From Thiomonas sp. FB-Cd (GTDB lineage: Bacteria > Pseudomonadota > Gammaproteobacteria > Burkholderiales > Burkholderiaceae_C), in the NCBI RefSeq assembly GCF_000733775.1, contig NZ_JPOE01000005.1:1364001-1428000 (forward strand): a stretch of 64,000 nt of DNA, in the 5' to 3' direction. A program made the translations under genes and the position numbers. Under the pieces are notes generated by a model. The model did no database searches and was not told where the DNA came from. It worked only from the letters and a program-made list of their open reading frames with translations. Positions 17,646-25,894 of this stretch are shown piece by piece. Positions within the stretch are counted from its first letter, which is position 1. Each line of letters opens with the position of its first letter.

Positions 17646-19460
17646 TCACAAGGGGATTTCGGCGGTGACGACGGTGCTGCCATCGCTGCGATGCTCGACG
17701 TCGACATGGCCGCCGAGATGGTCGACGCGCTCGATGATGGAACGCGGGCGAAACGGCGTGGAGTCCACGCTCTGGCCGTGGGCGTGGTTGATGATCTGCA
17801 CCACCAGTTCGCCTGCCTGACGCCGCAGGTTGAGGGTGACCCGGCGCGAAGCCGTGTGGCGGCGCACATTGCTCAGCGCCTCGTTGAGGATCTGGAATAC
17901 CTCGGCGGCAAGGCGGTCGTTGAGGTGCATTTCGGCGTTGGCATTCACCGCGATGTCGATACCGTAGTACTCGCGGTATTTCTCCGCAACCCGCCACACA
18001 GCGTGCATCAGGGACGTCTCCCGCGGCAGGGCGCGGTCGCGCAGACCGCCGACATACTGGCGCAGCTCGGCAATTCCCTCGCTGGTCATGCGGATGAGGT
18101 CGTCTAGGTCCTCGGCCAGCGCGTCGTCGTGCGTGACGCGCCGGCGCAGGGCTTCGAGGCCGAGTTTGAGGCCGATATAGGGCTGGATGGTGCTGTCATG
18201 CAGGTCGCGGGAGATTTTTTCACGCTCGTGAAGCGTGGCATCGGTGGCGATGCGGTCGAGGATATGGATGTTCTCGACCATGGGCGTGATGTGACTGGCC
18301 ACCTCGGCGAGGAAGATGACGTCATCCTCGCTGAAAGCGCCGGCGTCCGCACACAGGAAAAGCCGGCCCATGAAACGGCCGTGATGGGCCAGCGGCACCG
18401 AGGCGAAGCTTGGCGCTTCCAGAAACTGCGCCACGGTTCCCGCGCATTCGGCGATATCGTGCGCGGAGGGCGGGCCGGCCAGCCCCGCAGCTGGCAGCGG
18501 GCTGTCAATGGGAATGCGATGCCGCACTGCTCCATTCGCATAAGACACTCCGCTGTCCAGCGGAAGGTCGAGCAGGTGCGTGGCAAGTTCCGGGTTCAGC
18601 GTCTGCCCCACAAGCGGGGGCTTGGTCGGGTCGCGGTCGGCAAGGAATGCGACATGGCCGGCATCCTGCAATTCCATGATCGCCAGACAGGACTGCACTC
18701 CATAAAAGCCACGGATACGCTCAAGAAATTTTCCCATGATCTGTTGGGGGCCAAGGCGCGGATTGGGGATTCGGGCGAGATCGCCGAGGAGCGCCAGACG
18801 ACGTTTCTGCAGGATTTCTGCACGTCCCCATCGTGCCACCAAATACCCGAGCATGAGCAGCACGACGACATGAGTCAGGGCCGGAATCGATGATGCGTCG
18901 TCGTGCGACGCAACCAGCGTGAAATGGGCCAGAGCGGTCAACAGTGCGGCGGCGACCGTGACCCGCAGGCCTTCGGCGAATCCGAAGCGCACGGAGGCGA
19001 CAAGGACGGGAAAGAAAAAGTACGGGAACGCCGGGCTTTGGAGGCCGCCGCTGGCCACGCTCAGGGCGAGAATCCACAATACGTCTGCCCAATGCTGCCA
19101 GGCCGGTCGCAGGACGCTACGGACCTTGCCTGGCAGGGCATAAAGCATGGCGGCATAGAGCAGGTACAACGAACTCAGCGCCACGGCCGGCAGGGGCCTT
19201 TCATTGGCGGTGCGGCTGACGACGAAAATCAGGACAAGAGACTGCGCCAGGACGAGGCGCACGAGACCCAGCAGGCCATCGGGGATCGCGCTCGGGGGAT
19301 CGGGTGAAGGTGCAGCCTCCTCGGACGAGCCGGGATTGGTGCGAAGGCCAGGCGCTGGGGGGGGCCGATGCCGGAAGGCGTTGCCTTGTGCGGCAACGCT
19401 TCGTCCGTCCTGGAGCGGCTGGATGGCCGCCTCAGGCCCCTTGTCACGCGATCGAACCAC
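17646..19460 (-). CDS. Sensor histidine kinase of the NarX/DegS type
   Basis: A 604-residue membrane kinase. After a Pro-rich start (1-60) come about six hydrophobic segments (62-230), a GAF-like sensor region (about 240-405) and a HisKA_3 dimerisation domain with phosphoacceptor His421 in SRDLHDSTIQPY. The C-terminal HATPase domain (about 490-604) contains the N-box ILNEALSNVRRHT. HisKA_3 kinases pair with NarL-type regulators, and one is encoded 26 bases downstream. The signal is unknown; a GAF region suggests a small molecule or redox cue. The start at 19460 is the longest ATG; a start nearer residue 60 would still keep all membrane segments. Confidence 0.9.
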   Translation of the reverse strand: MVRSRDKGPEAAIQPLQDGRSVAAQGNAFRHRPPPAPGLRTNPGSSEEAAPSPDPPSAIPDGLLGLVRLVLAQSLVLIFVVSRTANERPLPAVALSSLYLLYAAMLYALPGKVRSVLRPAWQHWADVLWILALSVASGGLQSPAFPYFFFPVLVASVRFGFAEGLRVTVAAALLTALAHFTLVASHDDASSIPALTHVVVLLMLGYLVARWGRAEILQKRRLALLGDLARIPNPRLGPQQIMGKFLERIRGFYGVQSCLAIMELQDAGHVAFLADRDPTKPPLVGQTLNPELATHLLDLPLDSGVSYANGAVRHRIPIDSPLPAAGLAGPPSAHDIAECAGTVAQFLEAPSFASVPLAHHGRFMGRLFLCADAGAFSEDDVIFLAEVASHITPMVENIHILDRIATDATLHEREKISRDLHDSTIQPYIGLKLGLEALRRRVTHDDALAEDLDDLIRMTSEGIAELRQYVGGLRDRALPRETSLMHAVWRVAEKYREYYGIDIAVNANAEMHLNDRLAAEVFQILNEALSNVRRHTASRRVTLNLRRQAGELVVQIINHAHGQSVDSTPFRPRSIIERVDHLGGHVDVEHRSDGSTVVTAEIPL

Positions 19461-19836
19461 TCGAGCTCACGCATGGATTGCACCGCCCCCCCATTCGAAA
19501 CCGTTCACGCCTCGCAGCAGCCATCAGATGCATGTCTCAGTTTTTCGGATGTGGTGTATTGTGGCGCCATTCAGGCTACGCGAAGCCCATCGGACCGAAA
19601 TTCTTTCGAGACTTCGTGCGCTATTTCACGATTGTGGCGGGTTGCCGCACTGCAGCGGACGCGCGTCATGTGAACGGGGCACTTGCCATCGGGTGCCGGC
19701 CAGTGCGGCGAACGCGCCGGGATGGCCAGAACCGTCTTGCGTGTTTACCCCAAGTCGGCTCGATCGACACGCCGAACGTCAGCTGCCTTGGAGCCTGGGC
19801 GCCGTGGCCCCATGATCGTCGGTTCGGTTCTGGCGC
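19461..19836. other. Intergenic region without a recognised gene
   Basis: About 375 bases between the sensor kinase start and the 3' end of the methyltransferase gene. Several frames are open by chance, but none encodes a protein I recognise. It must contain the kinase promoter, though I could not single out convincing -35 and -10 boxes. Confidence 0.5.
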
Positions 19837-20475
19837 TCATGGCTTGCGCGCCACCGCATCGATCAACGCCGAGCGCCCTGCGTGAGCATGGCCTTCGGCC
19901 AGCTCCGCCTCATGCTCGCGCAACAGCAGCCACTGGGCCTGGGGAAGCAGCTCACGCAACAGCGATTCCGTGTACAGGTGCTCGAGCTTGCCGGGGCCTC
20001 CCGTGCGATAGTCAAGTTGCTTGGGGGTGTAGCCCTGGATCAGCAGAAGACCGCCGGGTTTGAGGGTTTGCCAAATGCCGCCAAACAGCTTGCGGCGCAA
20101 GTCAGGGTCAGCGAACTGCACGAAGATGGCTGCGACGGCATCGAATGCGGCCGGGGTCCACGTCCACGCGTCCGCGGCGGCGACGTGAAAATCCACCTGC
20201 ACGCCGCGCTCGGCAGCCCATTTCCGCGCTTTGTCGACCGCCACTGGCGAAATGTCGAATGCGGTGACCGCGTGGCCCTGCTCGGCAAGAAAGATCGCGT
20301 TGCGTCCTTCCCCATCGGCCACGCTCAGCACGTGGCTGCCCGGGGCAATGCGCTGGGCCTCGCGCTGAAGGAAGGCGTTGGGCTTATCCCCGAACAGCAG
20401 GCCAGGCTGGGCGAAGCGCGCGTCCCAGGTTGCGCGAGGGTCGGCGAAGGCGGGTGTCGATGCGGTAGTGTTCAT
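19837..20475 (-). CDS. Class I SAM-dependent methyltransferase
   Basis: A 212-residue protein with a Rossmann-fold methyltransferase core: motif I VLSVADGEGRNAIFLA near residues 49-64, motif II VTAFDISP, and later DAVAAIFVQF and LKPGGLLLIQGYTPKQL. The motif I form and overall length resemble the TehB-like/thiopurine-methyltransferase-like group, but the acceptor cannot be read from sequence. It lies 32 bases downstream of the OsmC gene on the same strand, so they may be co-transcribed. Confidence 0.85.
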   Translation of the reverse strand: MNTTASTPAFADPRATWDARFAQPGLLFGDKPNAFLQREAQRIAPGSHVLSVADGEGRNAIFLAEQGHAVTAFDISPVAVDKARKWAAERGVQVDFHVAAADAWTWTPAAFDAVAAIFVQFADPDLRRKLFGGIWQTLKPGGLLLIQGYTPKQLDYRTGGPGKLEHLYTESLLRELLPQAQWLLLREHEAELAEGHAHAGRSALIDAVARKP

Positions 20476-20507
20476 TGCGTTGCGTGTGCGTTGCCCGGAA
20501 ACCTCAA

Positions 20508-20957
20508 TTATTTAAGTTTTTGTCCACTGCCGTCGTAGACCGACACGTCCATCGGGATGCCGTTGCGCACGCTCTGTCCTACCGTGCAAAACTCTTCGAA
20601 CTGGCCGAGGATGCGGTCAAGGTGACTCAGGCTTTCGCCTTTCGCCCCCATGCGGATCGCCACGTCGATGTGCAGAACGCGCAGGCGGCCCGCCTCATTG
20701 CGGCCAATTTGCGCGCGCGCGGTGGTGGTCATGCCTTGCGGATCATTTTTGAACTTGGACAGAGCGAAGTACAGACTCGAGCTCATGCAGTTGCCTACCG
20801 CAGCCAGTAGCAGCTGAGCAGGCGAGGGTCCAGCCCCTTGCCCGAGAGGCGGCGGCTCGTCCGATAGCACGTGTGGCATCGTCGGGGTGAAGCTGATGTC
20901 GAACTGGTACCCCTCCTGCTGGGTCAGGACAACGGTTGGTGCGGATTCTTCAGACAT
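20508..20957 (-). CDS. OsmC family protein
   Basis: OsmC/Ohr-family proteins reduce organic hydroperoxides through two cysteines. This 149-residue protein has both: Cys57 in AAVGNCMSSSL and Cys124 in FEEFCTVGQSV, in the expected spacing for the OsmC/YhfA group. The frame runs open far upstream, but only the ATG at 20957 gives a family-like N-terminus (MSEESAPTVVL). It precedes the methyltransferase gene on the same strand. Confidence 0.9.
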   Translation of the reverse strand: MSEESAPTVVLTQQEGYQFDISFTPTMPHVLSDEPPPLGQGAGPSPAQLLLAAVGNCMSSSLYFALSKFKNDPQGMTTTARAQIGRNEAGRLRVLHIDVAIRMGAKGESLSHLDRILGQFEEFCTVGQSVRNGIPMDVSVYDGSGQKLK

Positions 20958-21354
20958 GGCGCGCTCGGGAAGGATTGGCGAAGTGACAAAGCTTACGCAA
21001 ATCCGTTGCGGCGGGCATTGCATTGGCGCAGGAACGCCGCCCATCCCGTGCATGCCATCGGGCCCGGTCGCAGGGTGCCGAAGCGTTTCGAGCCTGAGTG
21101 CGTCGCCACCTGGCAGGGGTCCAGGTCGCCCGGGCGCATCGCCCGCAAAGGCGCTGGTACGGGGGAGGGCTTGCGTGGTGGGGCGGGGTTGGCGCGCGAC
21201 GAAACGTGAGCTGGGGTGGCAGCGGTTCGCTTCGCGTATGTCGATGAGCGCTGCGCGCTTGTGCGAGATGACGCACAAGCGACCCGTCCTTTGCACCGAT
21301 TGGACTCTGGCTGTGCGGGGTTGCCGCACAATAGGCACAAGGGAGGAATGCGTC

Positions 21355-22679
21355 ATGCCCCTGTCCAGCCGTCTCCTGCTGCAACCGGCCGAGCAGCGCT
21401 TGGCGAGCTTGCCATTGCCGTGCGCCCTTCAACTTCCGGGCGGCCAGCGCATCGGCGCCTCTCAGCCGCGGCTGCGCCTCATCGTGCGCGACGTGCGTGC
21501 CCTCATGCATCTCGCGCAAGGTGCGATCGGCCGAATGGCCGAAGACTATGTCGAAGGGAGGTTTGAGATCGAGGGCCGGTTGCGCGACCTGATGGCCGCT
21601 GCCCCCGCGCTGCTCGGCACGGATCCAACGCGGGAGACCCAAAGCGTCCTGCTTCGCGTACTTCAGGGCATGCAGCGCGCGGTCTGGGAGCGTACCCGCC
21701 AAAGTCGTGAGAAGGACGCTGCGCAGATCCAGCACCACTACGACGTCTCCGACGACTTCTATGCGCTATGGCTGGACCCCCGGCGCGTGTACTCCTGTGC
21801 CTACTTTGCCGAGCCAGGGATGACGCTTGCGCAAGCCCAGGAGGCCAAGCTCGACCTGATCTGCAAAAAGCTCATGCTCAAGCCAGGTGAACGCTTCATC
21901 GATATTGGCGCGGGCTGGGGTGGGCTGCTGTTGTGGGCGGCAGAGCACTATGGCGTGGACGCGACAGGTATCACACTGAGCAAGAACCAATGCGCGTACG
22001 TCAATGGCCTGATTCAGGAGAAAAAGCTCCAGGGGCGCGTGCGCATGCTGCTGCAGGGCCACCGCGACGTCGACGAGACCCAACCGTTCGACAAGATCGC
22101 TTCAGTGGGTATGTGCGAGCACGTTGGCCGGCCCAATCTGCCCCGCTATTTCGGCAAGATTCGCCGCCTGCTCAAGCCGGGGAGCTGGTGATGAACCATG
22201 GCATCACGGCGGGCGGCACGGATAACCCGCAGCTCGCGGGCGGGATGGGCGACTTCATCGAAAAGTGCATTTTTCCCGGTGGCCAGCTCGTGCATGCAAG
22301 TGTGATGCTGGAGACGATGGTGCGTGGCAGCCTGGAGCCGCTGGACGCGGAGTGTTTGCGCCCGCACTATGCGCAGACGCTCTGGTGCTGGGCCGACGCA
22401 CTCGAAGAGCACGAGGGCCAAGCGCGGCAGGTTCTTGGCCCTCATGCCGACAAGATCATTCGCGCCTACCGCCTTTACCTGGCAGGGTCGGCCATGGGTT
22501 TCGAGCAGGAGTGGATCTCCCTGTTCCAATTTCTCGGTTCGCGGCCTGACGGCATGGTGGAGGGGCGCGACGGCGGTAGCGGCCTGCGCGCCCGCCAAAG
22601 CTCGTACCCGTTCAACAGGGCCTACATTTACGCCAAAGGTTTGCCCGAACCCGGGGTCTCCCCGCCTGCGGGCGTATAG
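21355..22679 (+). pseudogene. cfa: Cyclopropane-fatty-acyl-phospholipid synthase, broken by a one-base frameshift
   Basis: The enzyme adds a methylene group from SAM to unsaturated phospholipid acyl chains. The first frame (21355 to a TGA at 22189-22191) encodes the N-terminal region and SAM fold (DIGAGWGGLLLWAAEHYG, MCEHVGRPNLPRYFGKI). The match continues in another frame from about 22183 to 22679 (LVMNHGITAGG, the family QEWISLFQFL-like tail and FNRAYIYAKG). Adding one G to the GGGG run at 22179-22182 restores a 441-codon frame reading LKPGELVMNHG. GGGAGGA lies seven bases before the ATG at 21355. Either a real mutation or a homopolymer sequencing error. Confidence 0.88.
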
Positions 22680-22751
22680 CGCACCACCATCACTGTTTGA
22701 CGACCACCTCCCGATCATTCCTTCAATCGCATTGCCACCATCGCACCTGCC

Positions 22752-23081
22752 ATGCTCTACAAATTCAAATCTCAAGCTGATTCTGACCTGTACATGAACC
22801 AGGCGCCAGCCGAGCGCATCTTGGCCATCATCGGCAAGGACCCCGCTGCGCAGGGCATCATTGAGCCCGCTGACATGGCGGAGGCCATCGTCAAGCTGGA
22901 GAGGGCCGTTGCGGAGGACGACGCGGCGAGGACAGCGAGCACGGAGCCGACACCGGATGCGACGGAGCACGCAGGGCCCGCTGGCGGGCAGGCCATTACC
23001 TTGCACCAGCGTGCCTGGCCGTTCATCCAGTTGCTCAAACGCAGTCTCGCGGCCGACAAGCCCATCGTTTGGGGCGTCTGA
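22752..23081 (+). CDS. DUF1840 domain-containing protein
   Basis: A 109-residue soluble protein that starts MLYKFKSQADSDLYM and ends with an LLKRSLAADKPIVWGV tail, both typical of the DUF1840 family found in betaproteobacteria. The ends are conserved-looking and an acidic, Thr/Ala-rich linker (about 55-75) separates them. No function is known for the family. It stands 72 bases after the broken cfa gene on the same strand. Confidence 0.88.
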   Translation: MLYKFKSQADSDLYMNQAPAERILAIIGKDPAAQGIIEPADMAEAIVKLERAVAEDDAARTASTEPTPDATEHAGPAGGQAITLHQRAWPFIQLLKRSLAADKPIVWGV

Positions 23082-23180
23082 CTCGGGCTTCGGACGCTGT
23101 GTCTTCGGGAATTCCCGGGGGTTTTCCGAGGGCTGGTGTCAGCAACCGGTCAGACAGCCCCACAAGAATCCTCACGACGC

Positions 23181-23204
23181 GTAACAAATAAGTCCAAATG
23201 TTAC
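23181..23204. promoter_or_regulatory. Inverted repeat GTAACA-N12-TGTTAC upstream of the MFS gene
   Basis: Perfect 6-base arms at 23181-23186 and 23199-23204 lie about 85 bases before the transporter start in a locally AT-richer stretch. The geometry suits a dimeric repressor or activator; the factor is unknown. Confidence 0.4.
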
Positions 23205-23288
23205 CGTGTAGCTGACCCGTCGGGTCGGCACTGACACCGGCGATGTGCCCGTCATGCGGCAACGCCATCAGAACGAGGAGACGGTTTC

Positions 23289-24950
23289 ATGGCATCAATC
23301 ACCCTGGACGCCGCGCCGCGGCCGATGAGTACCGAAGAGCGGAAGGTCATTTTCGCGTCTTCGCTTGGCACGGTATTCGAGTGGTATGACTTTTACCTGT
23401 ATGGCTCACTGGCGGCCATCATCGCCAAAAAATTCTTTGCTGGCCTGGACCCAGGGTCCGCCTTCATTTTTGCCCTCCTGGCATTTGCTGCGGGTTTCAT
23501 CGTGCGGCCGTTCGGTGCGCTGCTGTTTGGACGCCTGGGCGACATGATCGGGCGCAAGTACACCTTCCTTGTCACCATTCTCATCATGGGGATGTCCACA
23601 TTCATCGTGGGCCTTCTGCCGAGCTATGCCGCCATTGGTGTGGCCGCGCCGATCATCCTTATTGCACTGCGTCTGCTTCAGGGGTTGGCCCTGGGCGGCG
23701 AATACGGAGGCGCCGCGACGTACGTGGCCGAGCACGCGCCCCGCAGGAAGCGCGGCGCGTACACGTCATGGATCCAGACCACTGCAACGTTGGGTCTGTT
23801 CATGTCCCTGCTCATCATCCTGGGTGTCCGCACGGGTCTGGGTGAAGAGGCTTTCAACGAATGGGGCTGGCGTGTGCCCTTTCTCGCATCAATCCTGTTG
23901 CTTGGCATCTCCGTGTGGATCCGCCTCAAACTCAACGAGTCTCCCGCCTTCATCCGCATGAAGCAGGAAGGCAAGACCTCAAAGGCGCCCCTTACCGAAG
24001 CTTTTGGCAAATGGGCGAACCTCAAGTACGTCATTCTTGCCCTGCTGGGCTTGGTGGCCGGTCAAGCGGTGGTCTGGTACGGCGGGCAGTTCTACGCGCT
24101 TTTCTTTCTGACACAGACCTTGAAAGTGGACGGCGTCACGGCCAACGTCTTTATCGGTTTGGCCTTGCTGATTGGTACGCCCTTCTTTTTGGTGTTCGGC
24201 TCGCTGTCGGACAGGATCGGCCGCAAGCCTGTCATTCTTGCCGGATGTCTGATCGCCGCCCTGACCTACATGCCCCTGTTCCAGGCACTGACCAAAGCAG
24301 CCAACCCGGACCTTGCGGCCGCACTGGCAAAGACCCCGGTCACGCTCGTGGCAGACCCGGCGGAGTGCTCCTTTCAGTTCAATCCCACCGGCACGGCGAA
24401 ATTTACGAGCTCCTGCGACATCGCCAAACAGATGCTCGCAGCGTCTTCTGTCAACTACACCACGGTTGCCGGTAGCGGTGTGGCCCAGATCCAGGTCGGC
24501 CGCCAGGTGATCCCGACCTTCAACGGCAAGGGCATGTCGCCCATCGCGTTCAAGGAGCAAGAGGCCGCCTTGAAAAAGGACATTGGCGCAGCCATCAAGG
24601 CCGCGGGTTACCCGGCCAAGAGCGACACCTCAAAGATGAACAAACCAGTGGTCCTCGCCATTCTTGTGCTGCTCGTCATCTACGTCACGATGGTGTACGG
24701 TCCGATTGCCGCAGCGCTCGTCGAGTTGTTTCCCACGCGCATCCGATACACGTCAATGAGCCTGCCCTATCACATCGGCAACGGTTGGTTTGGCGGGCTG
24801 CTCCCGACCATTGCCTTTGCCCTCGTGGCCCAGAACGGGAACATCTACTACGGCTTGTGGTACCCGATCATCATTGCGGCAGCCACCTTTGTCATCGGCC
24901 TTTTCTTCCTCCCCGAAACCAAGGATCGCGACATCTACGCGCACGACTGA
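23289..24950 (+). CDS. MFS transporter of the metabolite:H+ symporter (MHS) type
   Basis: A 553-residue inner-membrane carrier. The N-terminus ASSLGTVFEWYDFYLYG and the loop motif GRLGDMIGRKYTFLVT are hallmarks of the metabolite:H+ symporter group, which moves organic acids and similar solutes; LQGLALGGEYGGAATYVAEHAP is also typical. It is about 110 residues longer than classic members because of a hydrophilic insertion at about 345-455, containing two Cys, between late membrane helices. GAGGAG precedes the ATG. It lies upstream of the membrane-bound formate dehydrogenase genes but is separated from them by 530 bases, so a role in organic acid or formate transport is only a suggestion. Confidence 0.9.
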   Translation: MASITLDAAPRPMSTEERKVIFASSLGTVFEWYDFYLYGSLAAIIAKKFFAGLDPGSAFIFALLAFAAGFIVRPFGALLFGRLGDMIGRKYTFLVTILIMGMSTFIVGLLPSYAAIGVAAPIILIALRLLQGLALGGEYGGAATYVAEHAPRRKRGAYTSWIQTTATLGLFMSLLIILGVRTGLGEEAFNEWGWRVPFLASILLLGISVWIRLKLNESPAFIRMKQEGKTSKAPLTEAFGKWANLKYVILALLGLVAGQAVVWYGGQFYALFFLTQTLKVDGVTANVFIGLALLIGTPFFLVFGSLSDRIGRKPVILAGCLIAALTYMPLFQALTKAANPDLAAALAKTPVTLVADPAECSFQFNPTGTAKFTSSCDIAKQMLAASSVNYTTVAGSGVAQIQVGRQVIPTFNGKGMSPIAFKEQEAALKKDIGAAIKAAGYPAKSDTSKMNKPVVLAILVLLVIYVTMVYGPIAAALVELFPTRIRYTSMSLPYHIGNGWFGGLLPTIAFALVAQNGNIYYGLWYPIIIAAATFVIGLFFLPETKDRDIYAHD

Positions 24951-25484
24951 CACCGCCGTCTCCAGCAGCAGGTGCCGACGACGTGATGGCCGTGCAACGT
25001 GGAGCTTGGGCTGACGGGCGCGCCCACCATGCCGTGACCCGGGCCATGCGCCATCGGCCGCGTCCACCGCACTCTTGCGGGTTTGGGCCGGCAGTCCTGG
25101 TCTTGCGCAGGCCTCCTGGCCCTTGGGTAGGCGGGCGTGACGCGTTTGTATTGCGGCGCATCAATGGGACCCAAACCCCGTCCTCATCCAGGGTCAGGGG
25201 TGGACGCCGTTGCGCGGCGGGCAGCCAGGGTGTTGCCGACATCGCCGCCGTATCGACGAGCCGGGGCGGCACAGCACCCCAGGACGAGGCTAACTACTCC
25301 CCGGTTGGCCGGAGGCACTCTCGAGCATGCGGTGGACTTCCGCGAATGCTGCCCTACGGCCCCTTGCGCTCGTAAATCTGGCCTTGAATCATGACCAATG
25401 CCGAACTAAAGTGAAACCACGGGCGCCGCCGACATCCCGCAAAGAGCGTATCGGTGGGTCACACAGCGCCAGAGGAGCCAGATG
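24951..25484. other. Long intergenic region before the formate dehydrogenase genes
   Basis: About 530 bases without a recognisable gene; open frames on both strands look like GC-driven shadows. Its right end carries a candidate promoter (25384-25412) for the formate dehydrogenase operon. Nothing else could be identified. Confidence 0.5.
25384..25412 (+). promoter_or_regulatory. Candidate sigma-70-type promoter for the fdh operon
   Basis: TTGAAT, a 17-base spacer and TAAAGT form a -35/-10 pair, each matching the consensus at four of six positions. It is about 70 bases upstream of the TAT leader gene that opens the operon. Spacing is ideal, box quality moderate. Confidence 0.4.
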
Positions 25485-25736
25485 ATGAGCATTCTCGAAG
25501 GGGCCAAGGTCATCGGCGCGGCTGTCGTCAGCAGGCGCGGGGTCTTGGCTGGCTTGGGTGGCGCTTCGCTCGTGGCCGGCGCTGCGGTGCTGGGTGCCGA
25601 CTGTGTTGCACGCGCCAACCCAGCCAGTACGGAGGGCATGGTGCGGCCTGACGCAATCAAGGCCTCGCAGGCCGAGGTGACGGGCTACCACGTCACCGAG
25701 CATATTCGTCGGTACTACCGGACGGCCAGACTCTGA
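25485..25736 (+). CDS. Formate dehydrogenase region TAT target protein
   Basis: An 83-residue protein with a twin-arginine signal: SRRGVLAGLGGASLVAGAAVLG near residues 16-37, then a short mature part ending HVTEHIRRYYRTARL. This is the layout of the small TAT-targeted proteins encoded next to exported formate dehydrogenases; their role is unproven, perhaps in export or assembly of the complex. AGAGGAG lies seven bases before the ATG at 25485, so I prefer it to the ATG at 25482. It is the first gene of the fdh operon, 158 bases before fdhA. Confidence 0.85.
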   Translation: MSILEGAKVIGAAVVSRRGVLAGLGGASLVAGAAVLGADCVARANPASTEGMVRPDAIKASQAEVTGYHVTEHIRRYYRTARL

Positions 25737-25894
25737 GGCGCAGGTTTACACGTGGGGCGTTGCCATGAAGCGTGTTGCTACGACCATGCATCCGCGACTG
25801 CAACGACAGTGCCGTGCCGCGCATTGCCTGCATGGCCTTGGCACGGGTGCGGCTCCGGCGTGACTTGCGGCGGTCTATTCAAGGAGTTTCTTCC

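Noticed and set aside
22170..22195. Programmed ribosomal frameshift in cfa
   Set aside because: No slippery heptamer and no obvious downstream stimulator; a lost G in a homopolymer explains the data and restores the right length.
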